Shown one piece after another: positions 26,113 through 34,152 of a stretch of DNA of 64,000 bases. Position numbers and translations under genes: made by a program. Numbering within the stretch: the first letter of the stretch is position 1; each line of letters starts with the position of its first letter. The stretch is from contig NZ_JAIQXE010000003.1 of the NCBI RefSeq assembly GCF_020076305.1, positions 372,001 through 436,000 on the forward strand, given 5' to 3'. A model generated the notes under the pieces. It worked only from the letters and a program-made list of their open reading frames with translations, was not told the origin of the DNA and ran no database searches. This DNA is from Flavihumibacter profundi (GTDB lineage Bacteria; Bacteroidota; Bacteroidia; Chitinophagales; Chitinophagaceae).

Positions 26113-26313
26113 GCGCAGGAACATCTTACCGGATTTAACATTTAAGTTACAGCAAAGGTTTCCAATAAGACGATTTTCGCATTCATTCACACAATCGATT
26201 GCATTGTGCAGGCATAAAAATACAAATGGCATAAAACAATGGCAGTGGTCTTTCTATGTGTTTCATCCATGACATATTCAACGAATATCGGGGAAGGGAA
26301 AGACAGAAAAGCT

Positions 26314-26592
26314 TCATTTAAGGGTATTGTATTCAGGATGCCTTTCGAGGTACTTCGCCACAAATGGGCAATAAACGATGATTTTAATTTGCTCTGTCCT
26401 GGCATATTCCAGTGCATATTTCGCCAATGCCGAGGCAATGCCTTTGCCTTCTAAAGACTCAGGCACATAGGTATGCATCAGGGCTATTTTGCCATTATGC
26501 CAACGATATTCCAGGTAAGCCATCTCACCATTTACAACCAGCTGAAATTGCTGCTGTTGCTTATTGTCGGTAATATCAAATGATTCAGCCAT
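26314..26592 (-). CDS. small GNAT-family N-acetyltransferase (NATD1/YidJ type)
   Basis: 92 residues, close to the minimal GNAT fold of the Acetyltransf_CG family. The acetyl-CoA loop is in ESLEGKGIASALAKYAL, and the C-terminal YCPFVAKYLERHPEY is the family signature. Substrate unknown. Cytosolic. It lies about 200 bases before the amidohydrolase start on the same strand, probably as its own unit. Confidence 0.88.
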   Translation of the reverse strand: MAESFDITDNKQQQQFQLVVNGEMAYLEYRWHNGKIALMHTYVPESLEGKGIASALAKYALEYARTEQIKIIVYCPFVAKYLERHPEYNTLK

Positions 26593-27162
26593 ATACGGAA
26601 AAGGCTTTAAGTAACAGGTATTTTTTAAAAAATGTAACGCGATTCCAGAAGCTGTTATAAAATATCTGATGTTTTAACCGGTTTAGTTAAAGGTATAATT
26701 AAAGTCGGGTATCCTTGCTCCGGTATCTGTTTCTTAAGCAAAGAGTATAATAATTCCAATATGGTCGCAAATGCTGTCGCCAATTTGCACCGGCAGGTCA
26801 ATAACAGGATGTCAACCATGTGCCATCCATGTGCCATCCATGTGCTATCCTGCGTAAAATGGCCATTTTTCACATGGTTGGCACATGGATGGCACATGGT
26901 CCGGACTTCTTTCAACGGCTGCGAATACATGCTTTATGCCCCCTCAAAAACCGGTACGTCCCGGATTTCTCTATATCCGGTTCCGGAAATGAGTATAGCC
27001 AGTACCAAAGGCTGAAAAACTATTGCCTGGCTAATTATTTTTGGTTGTTGTTATTGCTGAGGAGCATCACATAAGCTGAAACGGGAGTTGTGACCCGCCA
27101 GGCTTCCTTCTGCAGCAAACACAAAAAACCCAATTTTTTTAAAACCGTAAAATTTTAATCCA
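26593..27162. other. gene-poor stretch of 570 bases
   Basis: No reading frame here looks like a protein: the open frames on both strands only read through the repeat at 26815-26903 and mirror each other. Apart from that inverted array I see a poly-T/poly-A tract near 27133 just before the next gene. No tRNA, SRP RNA or RNase P signature was found by eye. Confidence 0.6.
26815..26903. repeat. inverted array of 11-bp repeats (3 + 3 copies)
   Basis: Three head-to-tail copies of CCATGTGCCAT start at 26816, 26827 and 26838 (the last has one change). After 22 bases, three copies of the reverse complement type start at 26871, 26882 and 26893. The outer arms 26815-26836 and 26879-26900 pair perfectly over 22 bp, then after a T-T mismatch another 7 bp pair. 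The 26-base loop contains the palindrome AAAATGGCCATTTT (26856-26869). It may be an operator array, a cruciform, a replication-like iteron set or a foldback remnant. Confidence 0.85.
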
Positions 27163-27732
27163 ATGGCCAGAGTAACCCAAAATGCGCTTGTAAAAGGAGC
27201 GCGTGGAAACGTAGGTAAACAATTCGTTTACAAAAAAAGGGGGAAGAACACGCACATCGCGCTGATGCCCACCATCGACAAAACCACAGTCCCCACCGAA
27301 AACCAGGTTCGGGTACGTGACAAATTTGCTGATGCTTCGGCTTATGCTTCAGGTGCAATGGCTTCGCCCGAGTTGAAAGCAGAGTATGAAAGAAAAGCCC
27401 CGTCGGGCAAAACCGCCCATAACATGGCCTTCAGGGATGCCCTGAAAGCGCCGGTTGTAAAAGGTATCGACCCGGGAAAATATGCCGGACTTCCGGGAGC
27501 ATTGATTGAGATTAATGCAAAAGATGATTTCCGTGTGGCCAGTGTCTTTGTCAGCATTCGCACGGCCACCGGCGAATTGGTGGAAGAAGGTAATGCCATC
27601 CTGAATCCCATCCACCGTAACAGGTGGGGATATACGACGGTAAGGGAAAACCCGTCGGTGGCTGGCTACAGTATCAGTGCCACAGCCAGGGATATCCCGG
27701 GCAACGAAGGGAAATTGGACATTACCCTGTAA
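27163..27732 (+). CDS. uncharacterised Bacteroidota-specific protein
   Basis: 189 residues without a signal peptide. The N-terminal part (ARVTQNALVKGARGNVGKQFVYKKRGKNT) resembles the GxxGxxVxYxxxGK start of small Bacteroidota orphan families such as DUF6266, so a distant relation is possible. Residues about 55-90 look helical, and the C-terminal half is an Ig-like beta domain (DDFRVASVFVSIRTATGELVEEGNAILN, YSISATARDIPGNEGKLDITL). Function unknown. It stands alone between the inverted repeat array and a strong terminator. Confidence 0.7.
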   Translation: MARVTQNALVKGARGNVGKQFVYKKRGKNTHIALMPTIDKTTVPTENQVRVRDKFADASAYASGAMASPELKAEYERKAPSGKTAHNMAFRDALKAPVVKGIDPGKYAGLPGALIEINAKDDFRVASVFVSIRTATGELVEEGNAILNPIHRNRWGYTTVRENPSVAGYSISATARDIPGNEGKLDITL

Positions 27733-27740
27733 AAAAAGAA

Positions 27741-27774
27741 AAATCCCCCGGAGCTAGCGCCGGGGGATTTTCTT
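27741..27774 (+). terminator. intrinsic terminator
   Basis: An 11-bp perfect stem, AAATCCCCCGG/CCGGGGGATTT, with an 8-base loop followed by a short T-run. It ends the gene at 27163-27732 and may act in both directions. Confidence 0.85.
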
Positions 27775-27832
27775 ATTTGATTTAAGATTGTAAAAAGTAA
27801 TTCCTGTGGTCAAATATTGGCAGTTTAAAAGG

Positions 27833-29458
27833 TTATTGCACTATAAATGATGTCTCTCCATAGACAGCATTTCCATTTTTATCTTTGCCCTTTACTACAA
27901 CTTTATATTCAGCCGCGGCATCTGCCGTAAAAAAAGAAATTGTCTTCCTGCCGTTTTCTGGCACCGCAATATTCAACTCCCTGTAAAGGAGATTCCTGAG
28001 ATTAGGCAAATGTTCATCCGCGCCATTGCTGTGATCTGCAAAATTTGGTGAAGACGGTATCTGTACCCCATTGAATGGATAGATCACATCGCGCGGAGAT
28101 AATGCAAATCCAGCCAGGTCACTCTTATACGACTTGTATTGAATTATTCCATTAAACTGAAGCTCACCCAAAAAATATTTCCGTGTTACAAGGTCGATGG
28201 ATTTCAATAACAGCGGATTAAGAGATAGTAACTGTTTTGTATCCTGGAGCGGAATGCCATCCAGCAAAACCAGTCCGGATGTACTGAAATAACCTTTGGT
28301 TGGTGCATTTAAAATCTGTATCACTGGTTTCACATCCCCCTCATTCCTTACCCTTGCTTCGGGTACATATTCCAGTAAGATATCCTTCATTTCAGGGAAC
28401 CTGGTATAGTCATCCAGCATATAATGGGCATCCGGCTTTCCATAAAAATCGGTAGTGTCCGCATCCTGGATAGTATACCGCTTCAATGCATCGCCATAAA
28501 ACCCTTTTGCTGCTTTACTATTCAATATCCTGTCTTCTATTGCTGCGCGCATATTTTCCGTTAACTGCAAACAGGGAAAATCAATGGCGGGATGAACCTC
28601 TGATTCGTCTTCCATTTCAATCCTGCATTGTTGTTCAGACTTTTCATCAACAGAAAATACAATCCTGGATTCACCGTATACAAGCGGTAAAATGAATGTC
28701 ACCTGTCCTTTGTCACCTGAAATGCCAAAGGACAATTTTGCCTGGTCCCCAATAACTGCTGCAAACACCCTGACGCCTTTCAGCGGGGCATTTCCTGCAA
28801 CAGCCATTACTTTAATGTTTACCAAATGGCCTTCAGTTTCACGCTCTCCCCTGGCGCTATGAACGGATAACATTTTATACTGGTATGAAAAGCTGTCCAC
28901 AAAGTCAGACAACATATCCTTTCGGCTTACATAAAGTGAAATATTTGTTCCGGTAGCCAACCCATTGAAATCAATTTTTACAGGATCACGCTTTGCATAA
29001 ACTGGTTTATCGGTGGTGATTACCAACTGTGGCTTCGGCAAAATGAGGGGATTTGCAGTTGTGTTTCCCAAGCTGCAGGTAGCAGGAGGATACCTCGGAT
29101 TAATGATCATTACCGGACGCATTTCTACAGAGGATGCCTGTCCTTTAACATAACTATCCAGGAAATAATAATCTGAAACCAGGTTACCGGGAACTTCAAG
29201 AAACCCGGAAAAACTGCCGTTTGTATTGAGCAATTTTACCTCTGCCCTTGCCCGACCCTTCCTGTCCAGCAATTGGACCTGGATGTATTTTGGCATTGGT
29301 GCACTACCTGATAAAAAGCCATTAATCCATATGTCTTCACCGGTTATATATACGCCCTGGTCGCTTTGCAGCTCCATAGTAACAGCTGGTTCAACCTGCG
29401 CCAAAACAGCAGTGTATAACCCCAGGAACGACAATATTGATACTAATATTCTTAACAT
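27833..29458 (-). CDS. secreted macroglobulin-like (MG2-type) domain protein
   Basis: 541 residues with a signal peptide (LSFLGLYTAVLAQ). Two Ig-like macroglobulin-type beta domains are suggested by MELQSDQGVYITGEDIWINGFLSG and VITTDKPVYAKRDPVKIDF, both of the 'DKPvYxpGdxV' pattern of alpha-2-macroglobulin MG2 domains. A later region (LLDGIPLQDTKQLLSLNPLLLKSIDLVTRKYFLGELQFNGIIQYKSYK) looks like a TonB plug-type segment. No thioester motif is visible, so it is not a full macroglobulin. It is last in the operon after DUF4249 (15-base gap), a usual partner arrangement in Bacteroidota. Confidence 0.75.
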   Translation of the reverse strand: MLRILVSILSFLGLYTAVLAQVEPAVTMELQSDQGVYITGEDIWINGFLSGSAPMPKYIQVQLLDRKGRARAEVKLLNTNGSFSGFLEVPGNLVSDYYFLDSYVKGQASSVEMRPVMIINPRYPPATCSLGNTTANPLILPKPQLVITTDKPVYAKRDPVKIDFNGLATGTNISLYVSRKDMLSDFVDSFSYQYKMLSVHSARGERETEGHLVNIKVMAVAGNAPLKGVRVFAAVIGDQAKLSFGISGDKGQVTFILPLVYGESRIVFSVDEKSEQQCRIEMEDESEVHPAIDFPCLQLTENMRAAIEDRILNSKAAKGFYGDALKRYTIQDADTTDFYGKPDAHYMLDDYTRFPEMKDILLEYVPEARVRNEGDVKPVIQILNAPTKGYFSTSGLVLLDGIPLQDTKQLLSLNPLLLKSIDLVTRKYFLGELQFNGIIQYKSYKSDLAGFALSPRDVIYPFNGVQIPSSPNFADHSNGADEHLPNLRNLLYRELNIAVPENGRKTISFFTADAAAEYKVVVKGKDKNGNAVYGETSFIVQ

Positions 29459-29473
29459 GTTTACAATTAGTCT

Positions 29474-30595
29474 TTACCAGAATGATGGCTTAATATTAGT
29501 ACCGCCGCGTAACCTGCAATCGACACAAATTTTACTGGCAATATTCAGACCGGTCCCGAATGTAGGGTATGAGACCGGCACATAAAATGGATCTTTTTTC
29601 ATGTATTCAATTGCGTCTGGAATTTCTTTATTAATAAGCGGACAGTTATCCGTCTGATCCGGATATGGCCATAATGACATGGCAGAATTCAGGATGAAAA
29701 TTCTCGCCTCTGTAATTTTTCCCACCGACACAAACCCAACCACTTCATTATTACCATTACTGACACACTTTAAATTAGTCGGCATTTTAGACGGCTGCGG
29801 GTCAAATAATGTACCTGTTAACTCGGTATTCTTTTGCAGGATACTCCAAAAATTATACGCTTCTTGTGTCAGGCCAAGTTGCCTGACTAAAATACTGTAG
29901 CGTTTAGCAAGTTTCGGGGATGGCCTTAACACTTTTGTTATCGGCTGATAGCTGATCACATCTTCAGACAATGCCTTATTATTCCCTATTAAGATGGCCT
30001 GTGAAGAGTCGGTGCTCCAGCAGTTGTGGATCTGCTCCCCGGTGGGTCGTGTCACTACCTCACCATTTACAAAATCAAGGGTGGTTTCAAACCAGGAATC
30101 ATTTGCCCAGGTTTCAACGTATTCCCAACGGAAATACCTGGTGTTATTTGCAGGGTCGTGTGTATGCACATAAATATCCAGGTCATCCGGTTGTTTCCAG
30201 GTAACACTGTCAATGGGCGGTGTATTTATAACAGGCTGAAGCGCTGATTCGTATTGAATTCCGTTAGAAGTCTGGATGGTCACTTTATAGCTGGCCGCGT
30301 CATTTAAACTCAGGTTAGCCGAATATGTACCCTTTTCAACCTCATTCAGCCTGTAGCTTGCGCCATCACCGGAAACAATACTCACAATTGCTGCTGCTTC
30401 CGGGGCACTTGTTGAAGTATCCTGTAAAGTCCTGAGCCTGCTTAGCTTAAAAATATTCCCTGCATTGTCGCCAACATTAATAGTGCCTTCGACAACCAGT
30501 ACGGAACTGTCTGCAAAACCTTCAGGAGGTTCGTAAGGCTTTTTGCAGGTAATGAATACCGTTATAATGCCAAATATAAACAGCAGCTTCTTCAT
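29474..30595 (-). CDS. DUF4249 domain lipoprotein
   Basis: 373 residues with a lipobox (TVFITCKKPYEPP). The DUF4249 signature covers most of the length: VVEGTINVGDNAGNIFKLSRL at the start, GTYSANLSLNDAASYKVTIQTSNG, and the late CVSNGNNEVVGFVSVGKITEARIFI. The C-terminal Cys pair in ICVDCRLRGGTNIKPSFW is also typical. DUF4249 proteins are surface lipoproteins that accompany TonB receptors and probably act with them in ligand capture, much as SusD does, but their ligands are unknown. Its start overlaps the stop of the receptor gene by one base. Confidence 0.88.
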   Translation of the reverse strand: MKKLLFIFGIITVFITCKKPYEPPEGFADSSVLVVEGTINVGDNAGNIFKLSRLRTLQDTSTSAPEAAAIVSIVSGDGASYRLNEVEKGTYSANLSLNDAASYKVTIQTSNGIQYESALQPVINTPPIDSVTWKQPDDLDIYVHTHDPANNTRYFRWEYVETWANDSWFETTLDFVNGEVVTRPTGEQIHNCWSTDSSQAILIGNNKALSEDVISYQPITKVLRPSPKLAKRYSILVRQLGLTQEAYNFWSILQKNTELTGTLFDPQPSKMPTNLKCVSNGNNEVVGFVSVGKITEARIFILNSAMSLWPYPDQTDNCPLINKEIPDAIEYMKKDPFYVPVSYPTFGTGLNIASKICVDCRLRGGTNIKPSFW

Positions 30596-33306
30596 TAAAA
30601 TCTCAGGTTAAATGAAATAAATGGAATTGCTGTAGAAAATACAGATAACTGGTATCCTTTTATTTCCCCGTTCTCAAGGGCAAAGTAAACTGAATAAGGA
30701 TTATCCCTTCCTGTCAGGTTATAAACTCCAAAGGTCCATGATGAATGTATTTTCTGCTTTAGTTTATGATTTCCCTCAAGTGTCATGGAAAAATCTGTAC
30801 GGAAATAATCTGGGATCCTGTAAGCGTTTCGTTCGGAATAATAAACCCTTGGCGCTCCCCCCATGTCGAATGTACCAATAGGCATTGTAATGGGTCGCCC
30901 TGTACTATATGTAGAAGTCAGGGAAATACTAAATCGCTGGGTAAACCTGTAATTGCCTACCAGGCTTGCATTATGTGGTTTATCATAATTAGCCGGATAA
31001 TAATCGCCTTTATTGATGGTCTCCCCTGCATTGGGATCATCCACTTTCAGGAAGGTCCTGGAATAGGTATAACTAATCCAGCCATTCAGCTTGCCGGACA
31101 GTTTTTTAAAAAGGAATTCAATACCATAGGCCTTGCCCTTTGTATTGATTACATCCCTTTCAATAGCATCATTCAGGATTAATTTTGCCCCGCTTTTATA
31201 ATCAAGATTATTTTTACTCAGTTTATAATAGGCTTCTACAGATATTTCTATGCTTTTTTTACCGGGATTCGTATAAAAGCCAAGTGAAACCTGCTGTCCG
31301 ATTTGTGGTTTTACATACTGGTCACTCAGCTTCCAGATATCTGTGGGCGATATTGCAGTGGTATTGGTGATCATATGTATATACTGCCGAAGGGTATTAT
31401 AACTGAATTTCAGGGAGGACTTGGCGCCCAATAAATACTTTGCAGAAATCCTGAATTCCGGTCCATGGTAGGCCTGGATAGTTTCCCCTTTACCGTATTC
31501 TGCGGAATCAACAACAGTAGATTCGTTGCGGGGTTGCCCGGCAGCATATTCATATATTTTCTGTGGGCCCAGGTACCTGTAATAACTGTACCTAAGCCCA
31601 ACCTGTACTGACAAATTATTTGTTAACCCGTATTGGTCCCCCAAATAAACAGATGTCTCTGTTCCTTTTTCACTTTCTACTGAAACAGGCTTTACAATAG
31701 ATGCGCTGTCCAAGGGAATTATTTCGCCGGGCTTAAGGTTATATATCAAATGCTGGATACCAAAATCAATATCATGTTTATTGTTAGGCGCATATTTAAA
31801 GTCAGCCTTAACATCAAATTGTTTTACACCGAATTTTATATTGAAAGCATCCTTTGGATTGTTCCGTCCTTGCACGGTATAATCGTACTTGTTCATACCG
31901 GTTGATAAAACCGAATAGAACTTGTTCGTAAAATTATGCTTCCACTTTACACTGAAATTGAGGTTGGTATAAGCATATGTAGAATCGCTATTCAACCTGA
32001 ACTTGTCACCGCTGGTATATCCCGAAAAGAAAATCCGGTCTTTATCTGAAAAAATATGTGAGAAATGCAACATAGCATCATAAAATGAAGCTTTACTATT
32101 TTCAAAAGCAGGATCAGGGATTTGTTTCAGTAACCAATCAGAATAAGTAATCCTTCCGCCTGTGAGAAAGGTTGTTTTTTCGCTGCCCAATGGACCTTCC
32201 AGGGTAAACTTACTGGTAACCGGACCAAGCCCGGCAGTACCCGTTAACTTTTTGCTGTTTCCATCCCTTGTAGAGACATCCATAATTGAAGAAATCCTGC
32301 CACCAAATTTTTCAGGTATAGCACTTTTATATAATTCCAGTCCGCGTACCAATTCAGGGTCTACAGCAGAAAAGAAACCAAAAAGATGAGTTGGATTGTA
32401 CAGGGTCATATCATTCAGCAGGACCAGGTTTTGGTCTGTTGCGCCGCCCCTTACATTATAACCCGCGGTACCTTCACCAACGGAAGTAACTCCAGGTAGT
32501 GTCAGCATAGCGCGCATGAGGTCCGTTTCGCCAAAAATTGCCGGTATCTGTTTAATTGTTTTAATATTCAGCCTTTCAACACCCATCTGCATTCCCCTTA
32601 CATTAGATTGTTTCTGGGCTACAATAACTGCGGATTTAAGGCTGCGGACATCTTCCTTCATTTCAATATTAACCTTGCCACTACTGAGAACATTGATTTG
32701 CCTGGAAATTTCCTTCATACCCACATAGCTCATTTTTAATACATGCCTGCCTTTGGGAACTGTGATAGAATAGAAACCAAAACCATCAGTAGAAACTGTC
32801 CTTGCACCTTCAACAGATACCGTTGTGCCAATTAAAGGTTCCCCACTTCTTGAGTCGCGCACATAGCCCGAAATAACTGCGGTTGTGCCTGCCCCACCCT
32901 TTGAGCCAACCGTATACACTATATTGTCAGCGGTAGCGGCAACAACTGTTTCAGGTAATTCATTGATAGTAGTATCAAGCCTGTTTCCAGGAAGCCTCGG
33001 TGAAAAAAAGTCTTTGGGCAAAGCAGGGGATAATGAAAATCCTTTGGTAATGAATACCCTGCTTTTATTGTCTTTATAATAAGAAAATTCTGTGCCCGCA
33101 AAAAGCCTGCTAAGTATACTATCAAGAGAGCCGGTTACATTGGCAATTTCAAGGTCAGCCGTCTGCTTCTTATCGTAGAAAATTTTAACCGAATTATTTT
33201 TTTCCAATACATTAACCAAACTATCGAAAGGGCTTCTGGCCTGCGCCAAAAGGCCATTACAGAATTGCAAGAACAAAACAAATATGAATAGCAGTCTTTT
33301 TACCAT
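30595..33306 (-). CDS. TonB-dependent receptor with STN and carboxypeptidase-like domains
   Basis: 903 residues: a signal peptide, an STN-like domain (about residues 25-95; DSLVNVLEKNNSVKIFYDKKQ), a linker, a carboxypeptidase-like domain (about 140-225; VISGYVRDSRSGEPLIGTTVSVEG), a plug (about 240-360; TAGYNVRGGATDQNLVLLNDMTLYNPTHLFGFFS) and a barrel ending in FISFNLRF. The STN domain usually relays a signal to an anti-sigma factor, but no sigma/anti-sigma pair is in the window. It overlaps the upstream gene by 7 bases and the DUF4249 gene by one, so the four genes form one operon. Confidence 0.92.
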   Translation of the reverse strand: MVKRLLFIFVLFLQFCNGLLAQARSPFDSLVNVLEKNNSVKIFYDKKQTADLEIANVTGSLDSILSRLFAGTEFSYYKDNKSRVFITKGFSLSPALPKDFFSPRLPGNRLDTTINELPETVVAATADNIVYTVGSKGGAGTTAVISGYVRDSRSGEPLIGTTVSVEGARTVSTDGFGFYSITVPKGRHVLKMSYVGMKEISRQINVLSSGKVNIEMKEDVRSLKSAVIVAQKQSNVRGMQMGVERLNIKTIKQIPAIFGETDLMRAMLTLPGVTSVGEGTAGYNVRGGATDQNLVLLNDMTLYNPTHLFGFFSAVDPELVRGLELYKSAIPEKFGGRISSIMDVSTRDGNSKKLTGTAGLGPVTSKFTLEGPLGSEKTTFLTGGRITYSDWLLKQIPDPAFENSKASFYDAMLHFSHIFSDKDRIFFSGYTSGDKFRLNSDSTYAYTNLNFSVKWKHNFTNKFYSVLSTGMNKYDYTVQGRNNPKDAFNIKFGVKQFDVKADFKYAPNNKHDIDFGIQHLIYNLKPGEIIPLDSASIVKPVSVESEKGTETSVYLGDQYGLTNNLSVQVGLRYSYYRYLGPQKIYEYAAGQPRNESTVVDSAEYGKGETIQAYHGPEFRISAKYLLGAKSSLKFSYNTLRQYIHMITNTTAISPTDIWKLSDQYVKPQIGQQVSLGFYTNPGKKSIEISVEAYYKLSKNNLDYKSGAKLILNDAIERDVINTKGKAYGIEFLFKKLSGKLNGWISYTYSRTFLKVDDPNAGETINKGDYYPANYDKPHNASLVGNYRFTQRFSISLTSTYSTGRPITMPIGTFDMGGAPRVYYSERNAYRIPDYFRTDFSMTLEGNHKLKQKIHSSWTFGVYNLTGRDNPYSVYFALENGEIKGYQLSVFSTAIPFISFNLRF

Positions 33307-33956
33307 CCTTCTGATTCGGCTTTTTGCACCATTAATACGACAGCCTTTTCAGGATCCTTTTTGAAAGACAAACGGTTATCATGGTAAAACTGTTTGATTG
33401 CTTTTTTTCTATCACCCATGAGGTTAAGCAGTTCGGAGGCCTTACTGATTCTGGTACTATTCTTTCCATCGAAAAGATAAATGCTTTTGTACATCTCATA
33501 CCTTTCCTGTTGTGACAAATTCAGCACAATCCTTTTTTGCCATTGAACCAGCACGGCCCTTTTCCCTTTGTAAAGCTGTTCATAAAACCCTCCCCCGGCA
33601 CCCAGGACAGGCGCTTTAACGAATTTGTGCTCACCCAGACTAAATGAATCAAGTTTCTCTTTGATCAGTTGGATACGCTTTTCACCGAAAGGATATTTAA
33701 GAAGAACCACATCATCCTGGCAATCGTATTGAAGGTCTAACCCTTTGTAAAAGTTGCCATAATAGGTAAGATCACCTTTAAAAAAATCGTCACCACCAAA
33801 AAATGGAGATTCATTATTATAGGTAAGCCCTTTGGTATATTCGACCCCATTGTATAAAAGGCTGTTAGACCGGATCGTATCAGTTAAGATACTTCCCAGT
33901 GATCGGGAGAGTAAACAACAGCAAAAAATAATGGTCAGTATTCCCGATTTCCGCAT
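33300..33956 (-). CDS. uncharacterised exported protein of a TonB operon
   Basis: 218 residues from the ATG at 33956, with a Cys-rich hydrophobic signal (ILTIIFCCCLLSRSLG). The body has aromatic/Gly-rich segments (YNNESPFFGGDDFFKGDLTYYGNFYKGLDLQYDCQDDVVLLKYP) and a late helical, basic stretch (LLNLMGDRKKAIKQFYHDNRLSFKKDPEKAV). Proteins of this sort precede TonB receptor genes in other Bacteroidota, but I know no function. It is first in the operon, overlapping the receptor by 7 bases, and divergent from the large fusion gene. Confidence 0.7.
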   Translation of the reverse strand: MRKSGILTIIFCCCLLSRSLGSILTDTIRSNSLLYNGVEYTKGLTYNNESPFFGGDDFFKGDLTYYGNFYKGLDLQYDCQDDVVLLKYPFGEKRIQLIKEKLDSFSLGEHKFVKAPVLGAGGGFYEQLYKGKRAVLVQWQKRIVLNLSQQERYEMYKSIYLFDGKNSTRISKASELLNLMGDRKKAIKQFYHDNRLSFKKDPEKAVVLMVQKAESEGW

Positions 33957-34152
33957 GAGGTAAGTGGAATTATATATCAATGTACTGAAAATCAAATAAC
34001 CTATCACTATTAATCAACTGCACTCCGGAGTTTTGGGTAAATTTAATACACTGTTATTCTATGCCACAATAATACCTGGCATAGACGCCGCTACCGGTCT
34101 TTTTGAGAAAAAGAAAAAGAATGGTAGTATTGGACCTGAAAATTTAACACTA

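Noticed and set aside
26655-27015. Open frames on both strands through the 11-bp repeat array
   Set aside because: Both translate the inverted repeat (MCHPCA...HGWHMV on either strand) and look alike only because the DNA is self-complementary; flanking residues are random.
27040-27125. SRP-type or other structural RNA in the gene-poor stretch
   Set aside because: A GGAAGCCTGGCGGG-like piece on the minus strand recalled SRP RNA, but the conserved GGTCAGG...GGAA...AGCAGCC pattern is missing.
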